Shown: positions 7,768 to 19,709 of the stretch, one piece after another
Position numbering within the stretch: the first letter of the stretch is position 1
Layout: each line of letters begins with the position of its first letter
The notes under the pieces: generated by a model
What the model saw: the letters and a program-made list of their open reading frames with translations, nothing else
What the model was told of the DNA's origin: nothing
Databases searched by the model: none
Translations under genes and position numbers: made by a program
Assembly (NCBI GenBank): GCA_017542695.1
Contig: JAFXWT010000003.1
Location: 1-26,473 of the forward strand
Reading direction: 5' to 3'
Length of the DNA: 26,473 nt
Source of the DNA: Clostridia bacterium
GTDB taxonomy: Bacteria > Bacillota_A > Clostridia > Oscillospirales > CAG-272

Positions 7768-8661
7768 TTATTGATCGAACGTGCTGGAGAATTCTTTGAG
7801 CTTCTCGAAATACGAATCGAGATCCTTCGCCTTAACGGGCTTTCTCGGCTCGTGGCGCGGGAGGTCGGAACGCTTGATCGAGGGCGTTCTCGTCTGATTT
7901 TTTTCCTCAGACGATCTTTCGCCCGATCTGCTCTTACGGTTTCCGCCGCGACGTCTGTCTCTTTTCTCGCCGCGTCTCTCGTTTCTCTCGCGGCTCGGAG
8001 CTTTGACGCTCTCTTCCGTCGGCATCTCGGCGCCGTCAGGGTACAGAACGACGCGGCGCGAGCTTTCGGAGCCGACCGAATTTGTCGAAACGCCGTCGAT
8101 GAGCTGTATCTCCGAGTGGATGATGCGTCTTTCATACGCGCTCATCGGCTCGAGCGAAATGCTCTTGCCCGACTTTTTGACTTTCGCCGCCATTCTTCTT
8201 GCGAGCTGGCGAAGAGTCTGTTCACGTTTCTCGCGGTAGTTTTCGATATCGACCGTAATCCTCGTGTACTTGCGCTCGTCGCTCTCTTTTTTGTTCGCGG
8301 CGAGGTTGACAAGGTACTGGAACGCGTCGAGCGTGTCGCCGTGGTGACCGATAAGCGCGCTCGAATCGACGCCCGTGACGGTGAGGAGCGCCTCTCCGTC
8401 TCCGTCGTCGTGGATGGTGACCTCTGCGTCAAGCTCGAGGTCCTCGATGAGCGTTTCGGCAAATTTTCTCGCCGCTTCGAGCGGAGAGTATATATATGTG
8501 ACTTTTACGACCGCGTCTGTCGTGCCTATGCCGAGAAATCCGCGCTTCGGTTCGGAGATCACCTCGTATCTGACCTCGTCTACAGCCACGTCAAGCTCTT
8601 TGGCCCCGTCTTTGACGGCTTCGTCGACGGTCTTTGCCTCTATTGTTATTTCTTTCTTCAT
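7768..8661 (-). CDS. jag: RNA-binding protein Jag / KhpB (SpoIIIJ-associated)
   Basis: This 297-residue cytoplasmic RNA-binding protein is KhpB-type. KhpB partners KhpA in other Firmicutes and influences cell elongation. A Jag_N domain occupies about 1-55 (ending RGFLGIG). A KH domain with the GHHGDTLDAFQYL loop follows near 100-130. An R3H domain (about 145-205) holds MSAYERRIIHSEI. The last ~85 residues form an unusually long, Arg/Lys/Glu-rich, low-complexity tail ending in an amphipathic helix-like YFEKLKEFSSTF. That tail may add RNA affinity. The gene follows yidC after 30 bp, as in many Firmicutes, and has an AAAGGA ribosome binding site. Confidence 0.94.
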   Translation of the reverse strand: MKKEITIEAKTVDEAVKDGAKELDVAVDEVRYEVISEPKRGFLGIGTTDAVVKVTYIYSPLEAARKFAETLIEDLELDAEVTIHDDGDGEALLTVTGVDSSALIGHHGDTLDAFQYLVNLAANKKESDERKYTRITVDIENYREKREQTLRQLARRMAAKVKKSGKSISLEPMSAYERRIIHSEIQLIDGVSTNSVGSESSRRVVLYPDGAEMPTEESVKAPSRERNERRGEKRDRRRGGNRKSRSGERSSEEKNQTRTPSIKRSDLPRHEPRKPVKAKDLDSYFEKLKEFSSTFDQ

Positions 8662-8691
8662 TTTATGGCTTTTCCTTTCGATAAAACCCTG

Positions 8692-9972
8692 TTATTTCTT
8701 GTCTTTTTTCGATTTGTCTTTTTTCAGCGGAGCCGCGCCGATACCTTTCGACGACGCGTCGGCTTCCTGACCGTTTATTTTTGCTTTCGCTTCAGCTTGA
8801 GCTTCCGTTTTTTCCTCTTCGGTCTTATCATATATAGACTCGTATTCGGGAAGAACGGCGTAGTCCTCTTCCTCGAAATCTATGGTGTGGAGCGAGTTGG
8901 GATTGGAACGAACGCCCTCGGGAGTCTTAGGCAGTTTTTCGTTCTTTCCCTTGAGCTCTTTCTCGGCCGCCTTGATGTCCTCTTCCGTAAATTTCGGTAT
9001 CGGCATCGCCTTGTTGAGTATGAACATCTGCGCTATACCGAGCACGTTATTGAACAGCCAGTAAATGCCGATAGCCGCCGGAACTCTGAATGCGATAACG
9101 AGCGTCATTGCCGGGAAGCCCCATTCCATTCCCTTGCCCATACAGCCCGCCTGCTGCATTTCCTGCATCGGCTGGAACGTGAGCTTCTTCTGAAGCTTCA
9201 TCGTAAAGAACTGCGCGCCGAAGTTGAGCAGCGGGATGAGAACGAGCCATACCATATTCGTCCACGGGAACGTCCAGAGCGACGCGACGCTCGGTGTTTC
9301 CGCAAGGAAATTCCTGAGTCCGAAAATGTTGAAGTTTATCGTCGTTGTGAACATCTTTCCCGCTTCGGAGACAAGAGTATCCGCGCCCGCCAGATACGGC
9401 TGAACACCGTCCGCAACGTATGTTTCGCAGAACGTCTTAAATCCGCCCGCGAACGCTTCCTGCCCTCTTGCGAGAGCTTCTTTCATTATCGTGATCTCCT
9501 GGTAGCCGCCGCCAAGCGAAAGACCGAGACCGCCGTTTTCGACACTCGCTTTGAAATATTCCGTCATTGCCGTAACCGATTCCTGCGAAACGCCGACAAC
9601 GTAAAGAAGCGGGTGTATGATAACTTGGTAAAGGAGCAGGATGATAGCCATCTGGAGTAACATCGGGAGGCAGCCGCCCATGGGGCTGGCGCCGTCCTTC
9701 TGGTACATCTCCATTATCTCATTATTCATCTTCTGCTGAGTCGCTCTGTCGTTGCGGCCCGCGTATTTTCTTCTGATCGCCATCTCGCGCGGCTTGTATC
9801 TCGCCTGTTTGATGGAATTGCTCTGCTGTTTGATCCCGAACGGGATGAGAATCAATTTTATCAGTACGGCAAAGACGATGAGACCTACGAGAAAGTTGCC
9901 TCCCGCAAGGTCGGAAAAGAATTTCAGCACCGCGCCGATACCGATAAAGATGAAGTCATACCAATTAGACAT
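8692..9972 (-). CDS. yidC: Membrane protein insertase YidC/Oxa1 family
   Basis: This insertase integrates and folds inner-membrane proteins with or without SecYEG. The 426 residues show membrane segments at about 26-46, 102-126, 237-257, 284-300 and 301-320. The cytoplasmic loop with [14 protein letters not shown] lies after the first. The N terminus carries no lipoprotein signal or lipobox, unlike Bacillus SpoIIIJ/YidC2. A long extracellular stretch (about 127-236) separates segments 2 and 3. The C-terminal ~100 residues are charged and probably cytoplasmic, ending in a Lys-rich tail that could touch ribosomes. The start codon overlaps the end of yidD by 8 bp and has AAGGAG upstream. Confidence 0.95.
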   Translation of the reverse strand: MSNWYDFIFIGIGAVLKFFSDLAGGNFLVGLIVFAVLIKLILIPFGIKQQSNSIKQARYKPREMAIRRKYAGRNDRATQQKMNNEIMEMYQKDGASPMGGCLPMLLQMAIILLLYQVIIHPLLYVVGVSQESVTAMTEYFKASVENGGLGLSLGGGYQEITIMKEALARGQEAFAGGFKTFCETYVADGVQPYLAGADTLVSEAGKMFTTTINFNIFGLRNFLAETPSVASLWTFPWTNMVWLVLIPLLNFGAQFFTMKLQKKLTFQPMQEMQQAGCMGKGMEWGFPAMTLVIAFRVPAAIGIYWLFNNVLGIAQMFILNKAMPIPKFTEEDIKAAEKELKGKNEKLPKTPEGVRSNPNSLHTIDFEEEDYAVLPEYESIYDKTEEEKTEAQAEAKAKINGQEADASSKGIGAAPLKKDKSKKDKK

Positions 9973-10234
9973 TATTGCTTTCTCCTTCTTTTATTTGGCG
10001 GTAGTTTATGAGTTTGCGTTTCCTTTGAGGAACGGGATCGCTGCCGCCCTTACAAAACGGATTACAGCGCAAAATGCGCCACACCGTAAGCCCGAGACCG
10101 CAGAAAAACCCCCATTCGTTGAAGGCGTCGACGGCATACTGCGAGCACGTCGGGCTGAACCGACAACACGGGGCTTTAAGCGGAGATATGAATTTTCTAT
10201 AGAGATTTACGAAAAATATTGCAATGTGCTTCAT
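9965..10234 (-). CDS. yidD: Membrane protein insertion efficiency factor YidD
   Basis: This 89-residue protein carries the family signature [12 protein letters not shown] (22-33), followed by a second Cys-containing segment [12 protein letters not shown]. YidD is a small amphipathic membrane-associated protein that assists YidC. The ATG begins one base after the rnpA stop codon, and its ribosome binding site lies inside the rnpA end. The 3' end overlaps yidC by 8 bp. This arrangement indicates translational coupling across rnpA-yidD-yidC. Confidence 0.95.
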   Translation of the reverse strand: MKHIAIFFVNLYRKFISPLKAPCCRFSPTCSQYAVDAFNEWGFFCGLGLTVWRILRCNPFCKGGSDPVPQRKRKLINYRQIKEGESNNV

Positions 10235-10235
10235 T

Positions 10236-10613
10236 TCATTCCCCGATCATTCCGAGCTTACCGAGGGCAAATATAAGGTCGTTTTTTATATCGGTGCTTT
10301 TGGCGGCGACTGCCGCTTCGCGCCCGACAATGACTATGAGCTTGCCCTTTTTGATATTTTTTTCCGTTTCCGTTAAACGATACGCCTCGCGGATGATTCG
10401 TCTCACGCGGGTGCGCACGACCGCTTTACCGATCTTTTTCGAGACCGTGATCCCGACACGGTTTACTTTCGTTTTCAGCGGATTGGCGCGGGCGAGCCGC
10501 GCCGCGTGGTAATCGGTCAATACATATACCACAATATGCTTGCAAAAGGCCTTGTCGCCTTTCGCGTACACCTTTTTGTAAAGGTGGTTTTCGGATATCG
10601 CCATTGCTTTCAT
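10236..10613 (-). CDS. rnpA: Ribonuclease P protein component
   Basis: RnpA is the protein subunit of RNase P and helps the catalytic RNA trim tRNA 5' leaders. The 125-residue sequence has the conserved RNR-type motif [13 protein letters not shown] and the [12 protein letters not shown] strand-turn that precedes it. The ATG at 10613 has GGAGG 7 bp upstream. A second in-frame ATG three codons later is less well placed. A terminator separates it from rpmH, so its level should be lower than that of L34. Confidence 0.96.
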   Translation of the reverse strand: MKAMAISENHLYKKVYAKGDKAFCKHIVVYVLTDYHAARLARANPLKTKVNRVGITVSKKIGKAVVRTRVRRIIREAYRLTETEKNIKKGKLIVIVGREAAVAAKSTDIKNDLIFALGKLGMIGE

Positions 10614-10642
10614 CGGCTTTCCTCCGAGTAAAGTTTGTCCGC

Positions 10643-10678
10643 AAAAAAATCAAAGCCCATGAGAGACCACGGGCTTTC
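10643..10678 (-). terminator. Terminator/attenuator between rpmH and rnpA
   Basis: On the minus strand a 10-bp stem (10678-10669 with 10661-10652, one G-T pair) is followed by a seven-T run (10649-10643). It sits after the rpmH stop and before rnpA, with no clear promoter between. It would set the ratio of L34 to RnpA and downstream products. Confidence 0.85.
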
Positions 10679-10692
10679 TTTACAGAGTGTAA

Positions 10693-10827
10693 TTAGTAGG
10701 AGAGTCTTGCTCTGCCTTTTGCGCGTCTTCTCTTGAGAACCTTGCGGCCGTCAGCCGTGCTCATTCTTTTACGGAAGCCGTGAACTTTTTCACGCTGGAT
10801 TTTTTTCGGTTGATATGTTCTTTTCAC
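10693..10827 (-). CDS. rpmH: 50S ribosomal protein L34
   Basis: This 44-residue, Arg/Lys-rich protein of the large ribosomal subunit is typical in length and sequence: [29 protein letters not shown] place the start at the GTG at 10827, because GGAGG lies 7 bp upstream and it gives the canonical KRTYQ N terminus. An in-frame ATG at 10914 would add 29 unrelated residues and would start inside the promoter. It is the first gene of the rpmH-to-mnmE block. Confidence 0.97.
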   Translation of the reverse strand: MKRTYQPKKIQREKVHGFRKRMSTADGRKVLKRRRAKGRARLSY

Positions 10828-10884
10828 TTGTCGCACCTCCTTACATCGCCGTAAAAACGGCATATTGCTACAATTACAAATGCC

Positions 10885-10914
10885 ATTATACACTAAATAT
10901 GCCCGGTTTGTCAA
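10885..10914 (-). promoter_or_regulatory. Strong sigma-A promoter of rpmH
   Basis: On the minus strand perfect TTGACA (10914-10909) and TATAAT (10890-10885) are separated by 18 bp. An AT-rich stretch upstream could act as an UP element. This promoter probably drives the whole leftward block down to mnmE, with step-down at the two internal terminators. Confidence 0.92.
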
Positions 10915-10939
10915 GCATTATTTTATTATTTTATATATT

Positions 10940-11063
10940 TTTGCGCGCGCATTTTCGTGCGACACAAAATAGTGTGCCGCGCGGGCGCGCCGGCACAAGA
11001 TAGTGAGATGCGCTTTTCTTGCGCGCGCAATGGCGGCAGCCCTCTTCCGCCGAATGCGGGAGA
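10940..11063. other. GC-rich gap between rpmH and the beta-galactosidase
   Basis: No gene is seen here. The stretch holds a near-duplicate CACAARATAGTG at 10963-10974 and 10994-11005 around a GC-rich hairpin (GTGCCG at 10974-10979 with CGGCAC at 10991-10996). It also holds a direct repeat TTGCGCGCGCA at 10941-10951 and 11019-11029. dnaA and oriC often lie next to rpmH in Firmicutes, but I find no TTATCCACA-type DnaA boxes and no dnaA. Confidence 0.5.
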
Positions 11064-11064
11064 T

Positions 11065-11090
11065 AAAACGGGCGGCAGTGATGCCGCCCG
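11065..11090 (-). terminator. Terminator of the beta-galactosidase gene
   Basis: On the minus strand a 9-bp perfect GC-rich stem (11090-11082 with 11077-11069) with a 4-nt loop is followed by TTTTATC. It lies just past the stop codon of the GH2 gene. Confidence 0.85.
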
Positions 11091-11103
11091 AAACGAGATC
11101 ATA

Positions 11104-15367
<4,264 letters not shown>

Positions 15368-15368
15368 T

Positions 15369-16967
15369 TCATCCTCCGTTCGTTTTTATAGCGTTTGCAA
15401 TGTCGTCCGCATAGTCGGAAATGATCTCTCCGCCGTCTATGACGGCGTCGCCGACGATATCATACGATATTTCGTTGATAAGGCGCTCCGCCTCGGCGGG
15501 CGCGATCTTTTTTCCGGCGCACGCGGATTTGAAACTCCCGATCACCGCCGCTTTCAGCAGAGCGAGCAGTCCCGCGTCGAGAGACGCGATGAAAGACGAA
15601 AATTCGTCATCACCGTACGGCGTTTCGACCGTTTTTTCCGTCGCGGCGGATATCTCGTCAGGCAAAACGTCCTCGAAGACGATGTTTTCTCCGTCGAGGT
15701 CGATCGCCGTCTGCCACGCGTCGCTTTCGATCTGCATCGCGCGGGCGATATCGGCTTTTCCGACCGATCTCGGCTCGTAGAGCTTCATATAGTCATCGGT
15801 CTCGGTGTCTTTCTTTTTCTTTTTGTATCGGTTCGGGTACGTCGAGTCGAAATACGCGGCGATGGCGCGCGCGGCCGGTTCGGGAATTTCGATCTTGGAA
15901 AAGCGCGACTTTATCCCCTTTTCCGCACGGATGTTGTTTTCGCACATCTTGATGACTGACGTAACGGCGTCGCGCACGGCGCGACTTTTCAGCGGCGAGC
16001 GGTACATGATCTCGATCTTGTATTTTGCCTCGTGACACACGACCGCACCCGAAAAACCGTCGCGCAAGACGCGCATCGGTGTCGTTTCTCCGAAAATTCC
16101 GCCCGCGAACATCGCGTCGCACCCCGCTTTCGCGGCGGCGGGGATGTGCGCGTCGAAATCCGATTTGAACGACTCGTAATACTTGCTTTTTTTGTAGTCG
16201 TACGTCGACGCGTATCTGATGAGTTCAAAGTCGGCGCCGCTGTCTTTCGACATATATTCGGGGAACGTGAGTCTCGGCGCGGCGTCGGGAAGAAAAGGCG
16301 CGACGATCTCCGTCGGCACGGGCGTTCTGTATATAATGCAGTAGTCGCAGAGCCATTCGCCCGCGTATTTGTCGAGATACGGGTACGCGCCGCGGTAATT
16401 TGCCCAAACGAGCGCGATCAATTTCGCGCCGAGCGCCGCGGGGATGAGCTTCGGCAGGTTGATTATTTCGTAAAGATAAAGCAAAACGTAACTGCATTCG
16501 GCGGGCGGATACTCGCCGTGGCGCACAAGATCGCGCCAATAGAGATAATATCTCAGCTGCGCCGCCGTCATTTGTTCATACTGCGGCATGTATGAAAAGA
16601 AGCCGACGGGGTCGCACTTTGCGTGCTTTTTTCGCCAGAGCGCCGCCGCCTGCGCGGCAAAGCGCGAGTAAAACGTGTAGCTCGTAGGCCACGGCATGAC
16701 GCGAACGTGAGAGATCGCGCCGTCTCCGTCGTATTCAAAGTCGCGCCTGTCGTCATTTTTTATATTCGGGGAGGATTTTCTTTCGGGGATAAGCTCGCCC
16801 GCGGGCGTTTTTTCGCCGTCGACGTCGATCAGCGCCGTCGTCGTATCGGCTTTTTGAACGCGCGGCACAGCGCGCGCTCTCTCGGGCACGAGCGACGAAA
16901 TATCCCAGAATTTATCCGCTTCGGCGATGTGTCCCGCCGTCGCGGAACAGCTCTTTTCGTCAGTCAA
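15369..16967 (-). CDS. TerB_N / TerB_C domain protein
   Basis: This 532-residue protein matches the TerB-related architecture found beside BrxD-like ATPases in Firmicutes. The first ~90 residues are polar and probably disordered. The TerB_N-like domain (about 90-240) contains QLRYYLYWRDLVRHGEY and SYVLLYLYEIINL, its characteristic helical motifs. After a variable middle, the TerB_C-like region (from about 380) includes ARAIAAYFDSTYPNRY and a run of five Lys, then acidic helices. TerB domains are linked to tellurite resistance, metal sensing and phage-related stress; no enzyme activity is evident. I choose the TTG at 16967, with GGGAGG nine bases upstream. The ATG at 16994 would lie about 10 nt from the predicted transcript start and has no ribosome binding site. 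The domain call is by motif recognition only. Confidence 0.75.
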   Translation of the reverse strand: MTDEKSCSATAGHIAEADKFWDISSLVPERARAVPRVQKADTTTALIDVDGEKTPAGELIPERKSSPNIKNDDRRDFEYDGDGAISHVRVMPWPTSYTFYSRFAAQAAALWRKKHAKCDPVGFFSYMPQYEQMTAAQLRYYLYWRDLVRHGEYPPAECSYVLLYLYEIINLPKLIPAALGAKLIALVWANYRGAYPYLDKYAGEWLCDYCIIYRTPVPTEIVAPFLPDAAPRLTFPEYMSKDSGADFELIRYASTYDYKKSKYYESFKSDFDAHIPAAAKAGCDAMFAGGIFGETTPMRVLRDGFSGAVVCHEAKYKIEIMYRSPLKSRAVRDAVTSVIKMCENNIRAEKGIKSRFSKIEIPEPAARAIAAYFDSTYPNRYKKKKKDTETDDYMKLYEPRSVGKADIARAMQIESDAWQTAIDLDGENIVFEDVLPDEISAATEKTVETPYGDDEFSSFIASLDAGLLALLKAAVIGSFKSACAGKKIAPAEAERLINEISYDIVGDAVIDGGEIISDYADDIANAIKTNGG

Positions 16968-17010
16968 AATGCGCGCCTCCCATCGTAAAATCATTTTATC
17001 ATATTAGAAT

Positions 17011-17039
17011 ATTATATAACGCATTTTTCAATTCGTCAA
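17011..17039 (-). promoter_or_regulatory. Sigma-A promoter of the TerB/ATPase unit
   Basis: On the minus strand TTGACG (17039-17034) and TATAAT (17016-17011) are 17 bp apart. Transcription would start near 17004, giving a leader of about 37 nt before the TTG start. The strength suggests steady expression rather than tight induction. Confidence 0.85.
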
Positions 17040-17090
17040 CATCATTTCGGCTTTTATTACAAAAGTTTTGATTTTTTTTCGTTTTGGGGA

Positions 17091-17118
17091 TGATTTTTTC
17101 GCCGTGATATGTTAAAAT
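17091..17118 (+). promoter_or_regulatory. Probable promoter of the rbfA operon
   Basis: TAAAAT at 17113-17118 is preceded by TGT, an extended -10 element. The -35 is weak (TGATTT at 17091-17096, 16 bp away). It is the best candidate in the divergent gap between the TerB-like gene and rbfA. Confidence 0.55.
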
Positions 17119-17160
17119 AATCGTGTAATGATATTTTTCGCATTCAAAGAAAGGACGTTT

Positions 17161-17541
17161 ATGCCTAAATACAGACGTGAAAGAATAAACGACGAAGTGA
17201 CGCGCGTCATCGGAGAAGCGCTCCGCGAGGTAAAAGACCCTCGCGTCTCGTCGAGCATGATAACGGTGACGCAGAGCCGCGTTTCCGGCGATCTCAAATA
17301 CGCGAGGATATTTTTCTCCGTCCTCGGCAACACTTCACCCGAGGGAATAAAGGAAGTAAAAAAAGGACTTCAGAGCGCGCAGGGATTCCTGCGCCGCAAG
17401 ATCGCGGAGGGGATCAATCTCCGCATCACTCCCGAGCTGTCGTTTGAGTACGACGATTCGATAGCGCACGGAGCGCATATCGAGCAGCTGATCAAGGAAG
17501 CGAATATCCCCGCAGAATCGCCCGCGGAGGACGAGCAATGA
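17161..17541 (+). CDS. rbfA: Ribosome-binding factor A
   Basis: This 126-residue KH-like protein binds the 30S subunit and supports late maturation of 16S rRNA. The N terminus PKYRRERINDEVTRVIGEAL and the middle strand SGDLKYARIFFSVLG are typical of RbfA. I start at the ATG at 17161, where AAAGGA lies 5 bp upstream. An in-frame ATG at 17128 would add 11 residues that are not typical of the family. The stop codon overlaps the next start by 4 bp (ATGA). infB and nusA, its frequent upstream neighbours, are not present. Confidence 0.95.
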   Translation: MPKYRRERINDEVTRVIGEALREVKDPRVSSSMITVTQSRVSGDLKYARIFFSVLGNTSPEGIKEVKKGLQSAQGFLRRKIAEGINLRITPELSFEYDDSIAHGAHIEQLIKEANIPAESPAEDEQ

Positions 17542-18506
17542 ACAACGTCTCGATCAACAACATCTGCAAAATGCTGATGCACCACTCGGATTTTCTGATA
17601 TTCATCCACGAAAATCCGGACGCGGACACCGTCGGCTCCTGCTTTGCACTGATGTACACGCTCCGCTCACTCGGCAAGCGCGCGTACCCCGTCAGCACGG
17701 ACAAGATACCGAACTCGCTGACGTTCATGACGCACGGCGAACGCGACTTTTCGATGAGCGCCCTGCCGGACGGCTTCAAAGCTGATTTCATGATCAGCGT
17801 CGACGTCGCTTCTCCGAGCCAGCTCGGAAATTACAAAGACATGGCAAACGAAATTGATCTTGCGATGGATCACCACGCGACGCACGACAGCTTTGCAAAG
17901 ACGCTCTACGTCGACGCGGGTGCGAGTGCCTGCGCCGAGATCGTTTACAGGGTGATAAACCGCCTGCTCTACGGCGATATGCCGAAAGAGACTGCTTCCC
18001 TGCTTTACGCGGCGATCGCCGCAGACACGGGTGGCTTTCGCTACGCGAACACGACTCCGTACACGTACAAGGTCGCGGCGAAACTGATCGAATTCGGCGC
18101 CGACCACGCCGAGATATGCCATAATCTCTTCGAGTGCAAGAGCAAGGCGGCAATGGCGGCGGAAGCGTTCGCAATGTCGAACGTCACATATTTCCGCGGC
18201 GGAAAGATAACTTACGTAAAGATAACCCTCGCCGATAAAAAAGAGCACGGCTTTGAAGACGAGGACACATACGACGTCATCAACACCATCCGCCGCGTCG
18301 ATGGAGTGAAAGTGGCGATCTTCTCCCGCGAGCGCGAGCCGGGGCAGTATAAAATTTCGACACGCTCGGCGTGCGACGTCGACGTCGCGAAGATTTGCGC
18401 CATCTTCGGCGGCGGCGGTCATCACGGCGCGGCGGGATGCAGCGTGCCCGAAAGCGAGCTCGACGGCGCGGTGAAAAGGATAATAGATGAGTGCGGATTT
18501 GAATGA
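17538..18506 (+). CDS. DHH-DHHA1 phosphoesterase, NrnA-like
   Basis: This 322-residue DHH-family enzyme resembles NrnA, which degrades nano-RNAs and dephosphorylates pAp. It could instead act on cyclic-dinucleotide products such as pApA. The metal-binding motifs are present: HENPDADTVGS (24-34), SVDVASP (87-93), DHHATHD (111-117) and AADTGGFRY (about 159). The C-terminal DHHA1 domain ends with GGGGHHGAAGC. No membrane or PAS domain is present, which separates it from GdpP. It lies between rbfA and truB, the usual Firmicutes position for nrnA, and overlaps both. Confidence 0.9.
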   Translation: MNNVSINNICKMLMHHSDFLIFIHENPDADTVGSCFALMYTLRSLGKRAYPVSTDKIPNSLTFMTHGERDFSMSALPDGFKADFMISVDVASPSQLGNYKDMANEIDLAMDHHATHDSFAKTLYVDAGASACAEIVYRVINRLLYGDMPKETASLLYAAIAADTGGFRYANTTPYTYKVAAKLIEFGADHAEICHNLFECKSKAAMAAEAFAMSNVTYFRGGKITYVKITLADKKEHGFEDEDTYDVINTIRRVDGVKVAIFSREREPGQYKISTRSACDVDVAKICAIFGGGGHHGAAGCSVPESELDGAVKRIIDECGFE

Positions 18507-19392
18507 TCTTTGCAGCGGCGCGATAGCGATAATGAAGCCCGCGGGCGTGACGTCGCACGACGTGGTGAATAAGGTGCGCCGTCTTTACGGAACGAAAAAA
18601 GTCGGACACACGGGAACGCTCGACCCGATGGCGACGGGGGTGCTCGTCGTGCTCGTCGGGCGTGCGGTCAAGGCGTCCGATCTTCTGATGAACGAAAAAA
18701 AGCGCTACCGGGCTGGGCTTTTGCTCGGTGCCGTAAGCGACACGGAGGACGTGACAGGCAGCGTCGAAGAAACCGGCGCGGAAATACCGCCGCGGAGCGC
18801 GGTGCTTGACGCGACAAAATCGTTCAAAGGCGAGATAATGCAGGTGCCGCCGATGTACAGCGCGCTCAAACGCGGCGGACATAAGCTGGTCGATCTGGCG
18901 CGGCAGGGCGTCACTATCGAGCGCGAAGCGCGCCCCGTGACGATATACGATATCTCCGCCGACGGCGACGGCAGAAATTATACGCTCGACGTTTTATGCT
19001 CGAAAGGAACGTACATACGCACGCTTTGCGCCGACGTCGGCGAAAAGCTCGGATGCGGCGGCGTGATGAGCTCGCTTTGTCGCACCTCTGCGGGCGGGTT
19101 CGACATTTCGGAAACGGTGACGCTCGAAACGCTCGAAAACATGAGCGTTGACGAGCGCGTCGCGGCGCTCGTGCCGTGTGAAAAGGTGTTTTGCGGGCTT
19201 GACGCGGTGACGCTCCCCGATTTTTACGCGCGGCTCGCAAAAAACGGGTGCGAGATATATCAAAAGAAGATAAAAGCCGACTTTCCCGTCGGCGCGTCGC
19301 TCCGCGTTTACGGAGGCGGCGATTTCATCGGCGTCGGCGAAGTCGGTTCGTACGCCGACGGAACGGCGATAAAAATAAAAGTTTTTTTATGA
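18487..19392 (+). CDS. truB: tRNA pseudouridine(55) synthase TruB
   Basis: TruB converts U55 in the T loop of tRNAs to pseudouridine. The 301-residue protein has the box-I KPAGVTSHDVV (17-27), the catalytic segment GHTGTLDPMATG with Asp46, the substrate loop around YSALKRGGHKLVDLARQG, and a C-terminal PUA-like domain. The ATG overlaps the nrnA-like gene by 20 bp and is preceded by AAAGGA, so coupling is likely. About ten extra residues precede the conserved start of the fold, slightly more than usual. Confidence 0.96.
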   Translation: MSADLNDLCSGAIAIMKPAGVTSHDVVNKVRRLYGTKKVGHTGTLDPMATGVLVVLVGRAVKASDLLMNEKKRYRAGLLLGAVSDTEDVTGSVEETGAEIPPRSAVLDATKSFKGEIMQVPPMYSALKRGGHKLVDLARQGVTIEREARPVTIYDISADGDGRNYTLDVLCSKGTYIRTLCADVGEKLGCGGVMSSLCRTSAGGFDISETVTLETLENMSVDERVAALVPCEKVFCGLDAVTLPDFYARLAKNGCEIYQKKIKADFPVGASLRVYGGGDFIGVGEVGSYADGTAIKIKVFL

Positions 19393-19405
19393 CTCGGAGG
19401 TTTAT

Positions 19406-19672
19406 ATGCATTATTCAATGAGAACGGAACAGGGCAAGGTATGCTCGGTGCTGATAGATTTCGACCTTGACGGCAATGTCGTGTCGAACATAAAATTCAC
19501 GGGCGGCTGCAACGGCAATCTGAAGGCGATATCAAAACTGCTCGAGGGGCAGACGGTCGAATATATCGAGGAAAAACTCCTCGGCAACACGTGCGGCGGC
19601 AGACAGACGTCGTGCGCCGACCAGCTGGCGAAGATCGTACGTAAAGCATACGACGAAAGTCAGGGGAAATAA
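19406..19672 (+). CDS. TSCPD-domain protein (TIGR03905-like)
   Basis: This small 88-residue cytoplasmic protein carries a TSCPD domain, also found at the C terminus of some ribonucleotide reductases. The motif appears as TSCAD (68-72), with Cys at 13, 35, 63 and 70 and the glycine-rich FTGGCNGNL. Cys spacing suggests metal binding, but the function of stand-alone members is not known. GGAGG lies 5 bp before the ATG. The gene follows truB after 13 bp and ends the operon at a strong terminator. ribF often occupies this place in other Firmicutes. Confidence 0.85.
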   Translation: MHYSMRTEQGKVCSVLIDFDLDGNVVSNIKFTGGCNGNLKAISKLLEGQTVEYIEEKLLGNTCGGRQTSCADQLAKIVRKAYDESQGK

Positions 19673-19677
19673 GCGAA

Positions 19678-19709
19678 AAACATCGGCTCGCGCCGATGTT
19701 TTATTTTTT
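19678..19709 (+). terminator. Terminator of the rbfA operon
   Basis: A 10-bp perfect stem (19678-19687 with 19692-19701) with a 4-nt loop is followed by TATTTTTT. It lies between two convergent genes and overlaps the stop codon region of the gerA-type gene, whose 3' end reaches 19701. Confidence 0.9.

Noticed and set aside
7771..9660. An open frame of 629 codons on the plus strand
   Set aside because: It is antisense to jag and yidC and has an Arg/Phe-rich composition typical of a shadow of real genes.
10830..11063. Replication origin next to rpmH
   Set aside because: There are no TTATCCACA-like DnaA boxes, no dnaA or dnaN, and the GC-rich repeats do not resemble an unwinding region.
16968..16994. 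The ATG at 16994 as the start of the TerB-like protein
   Set aside because: It has no ribosome binding site and lies very near the predicted transcript start, while the TTG at 16967 has GGGAGG at workable spacing.
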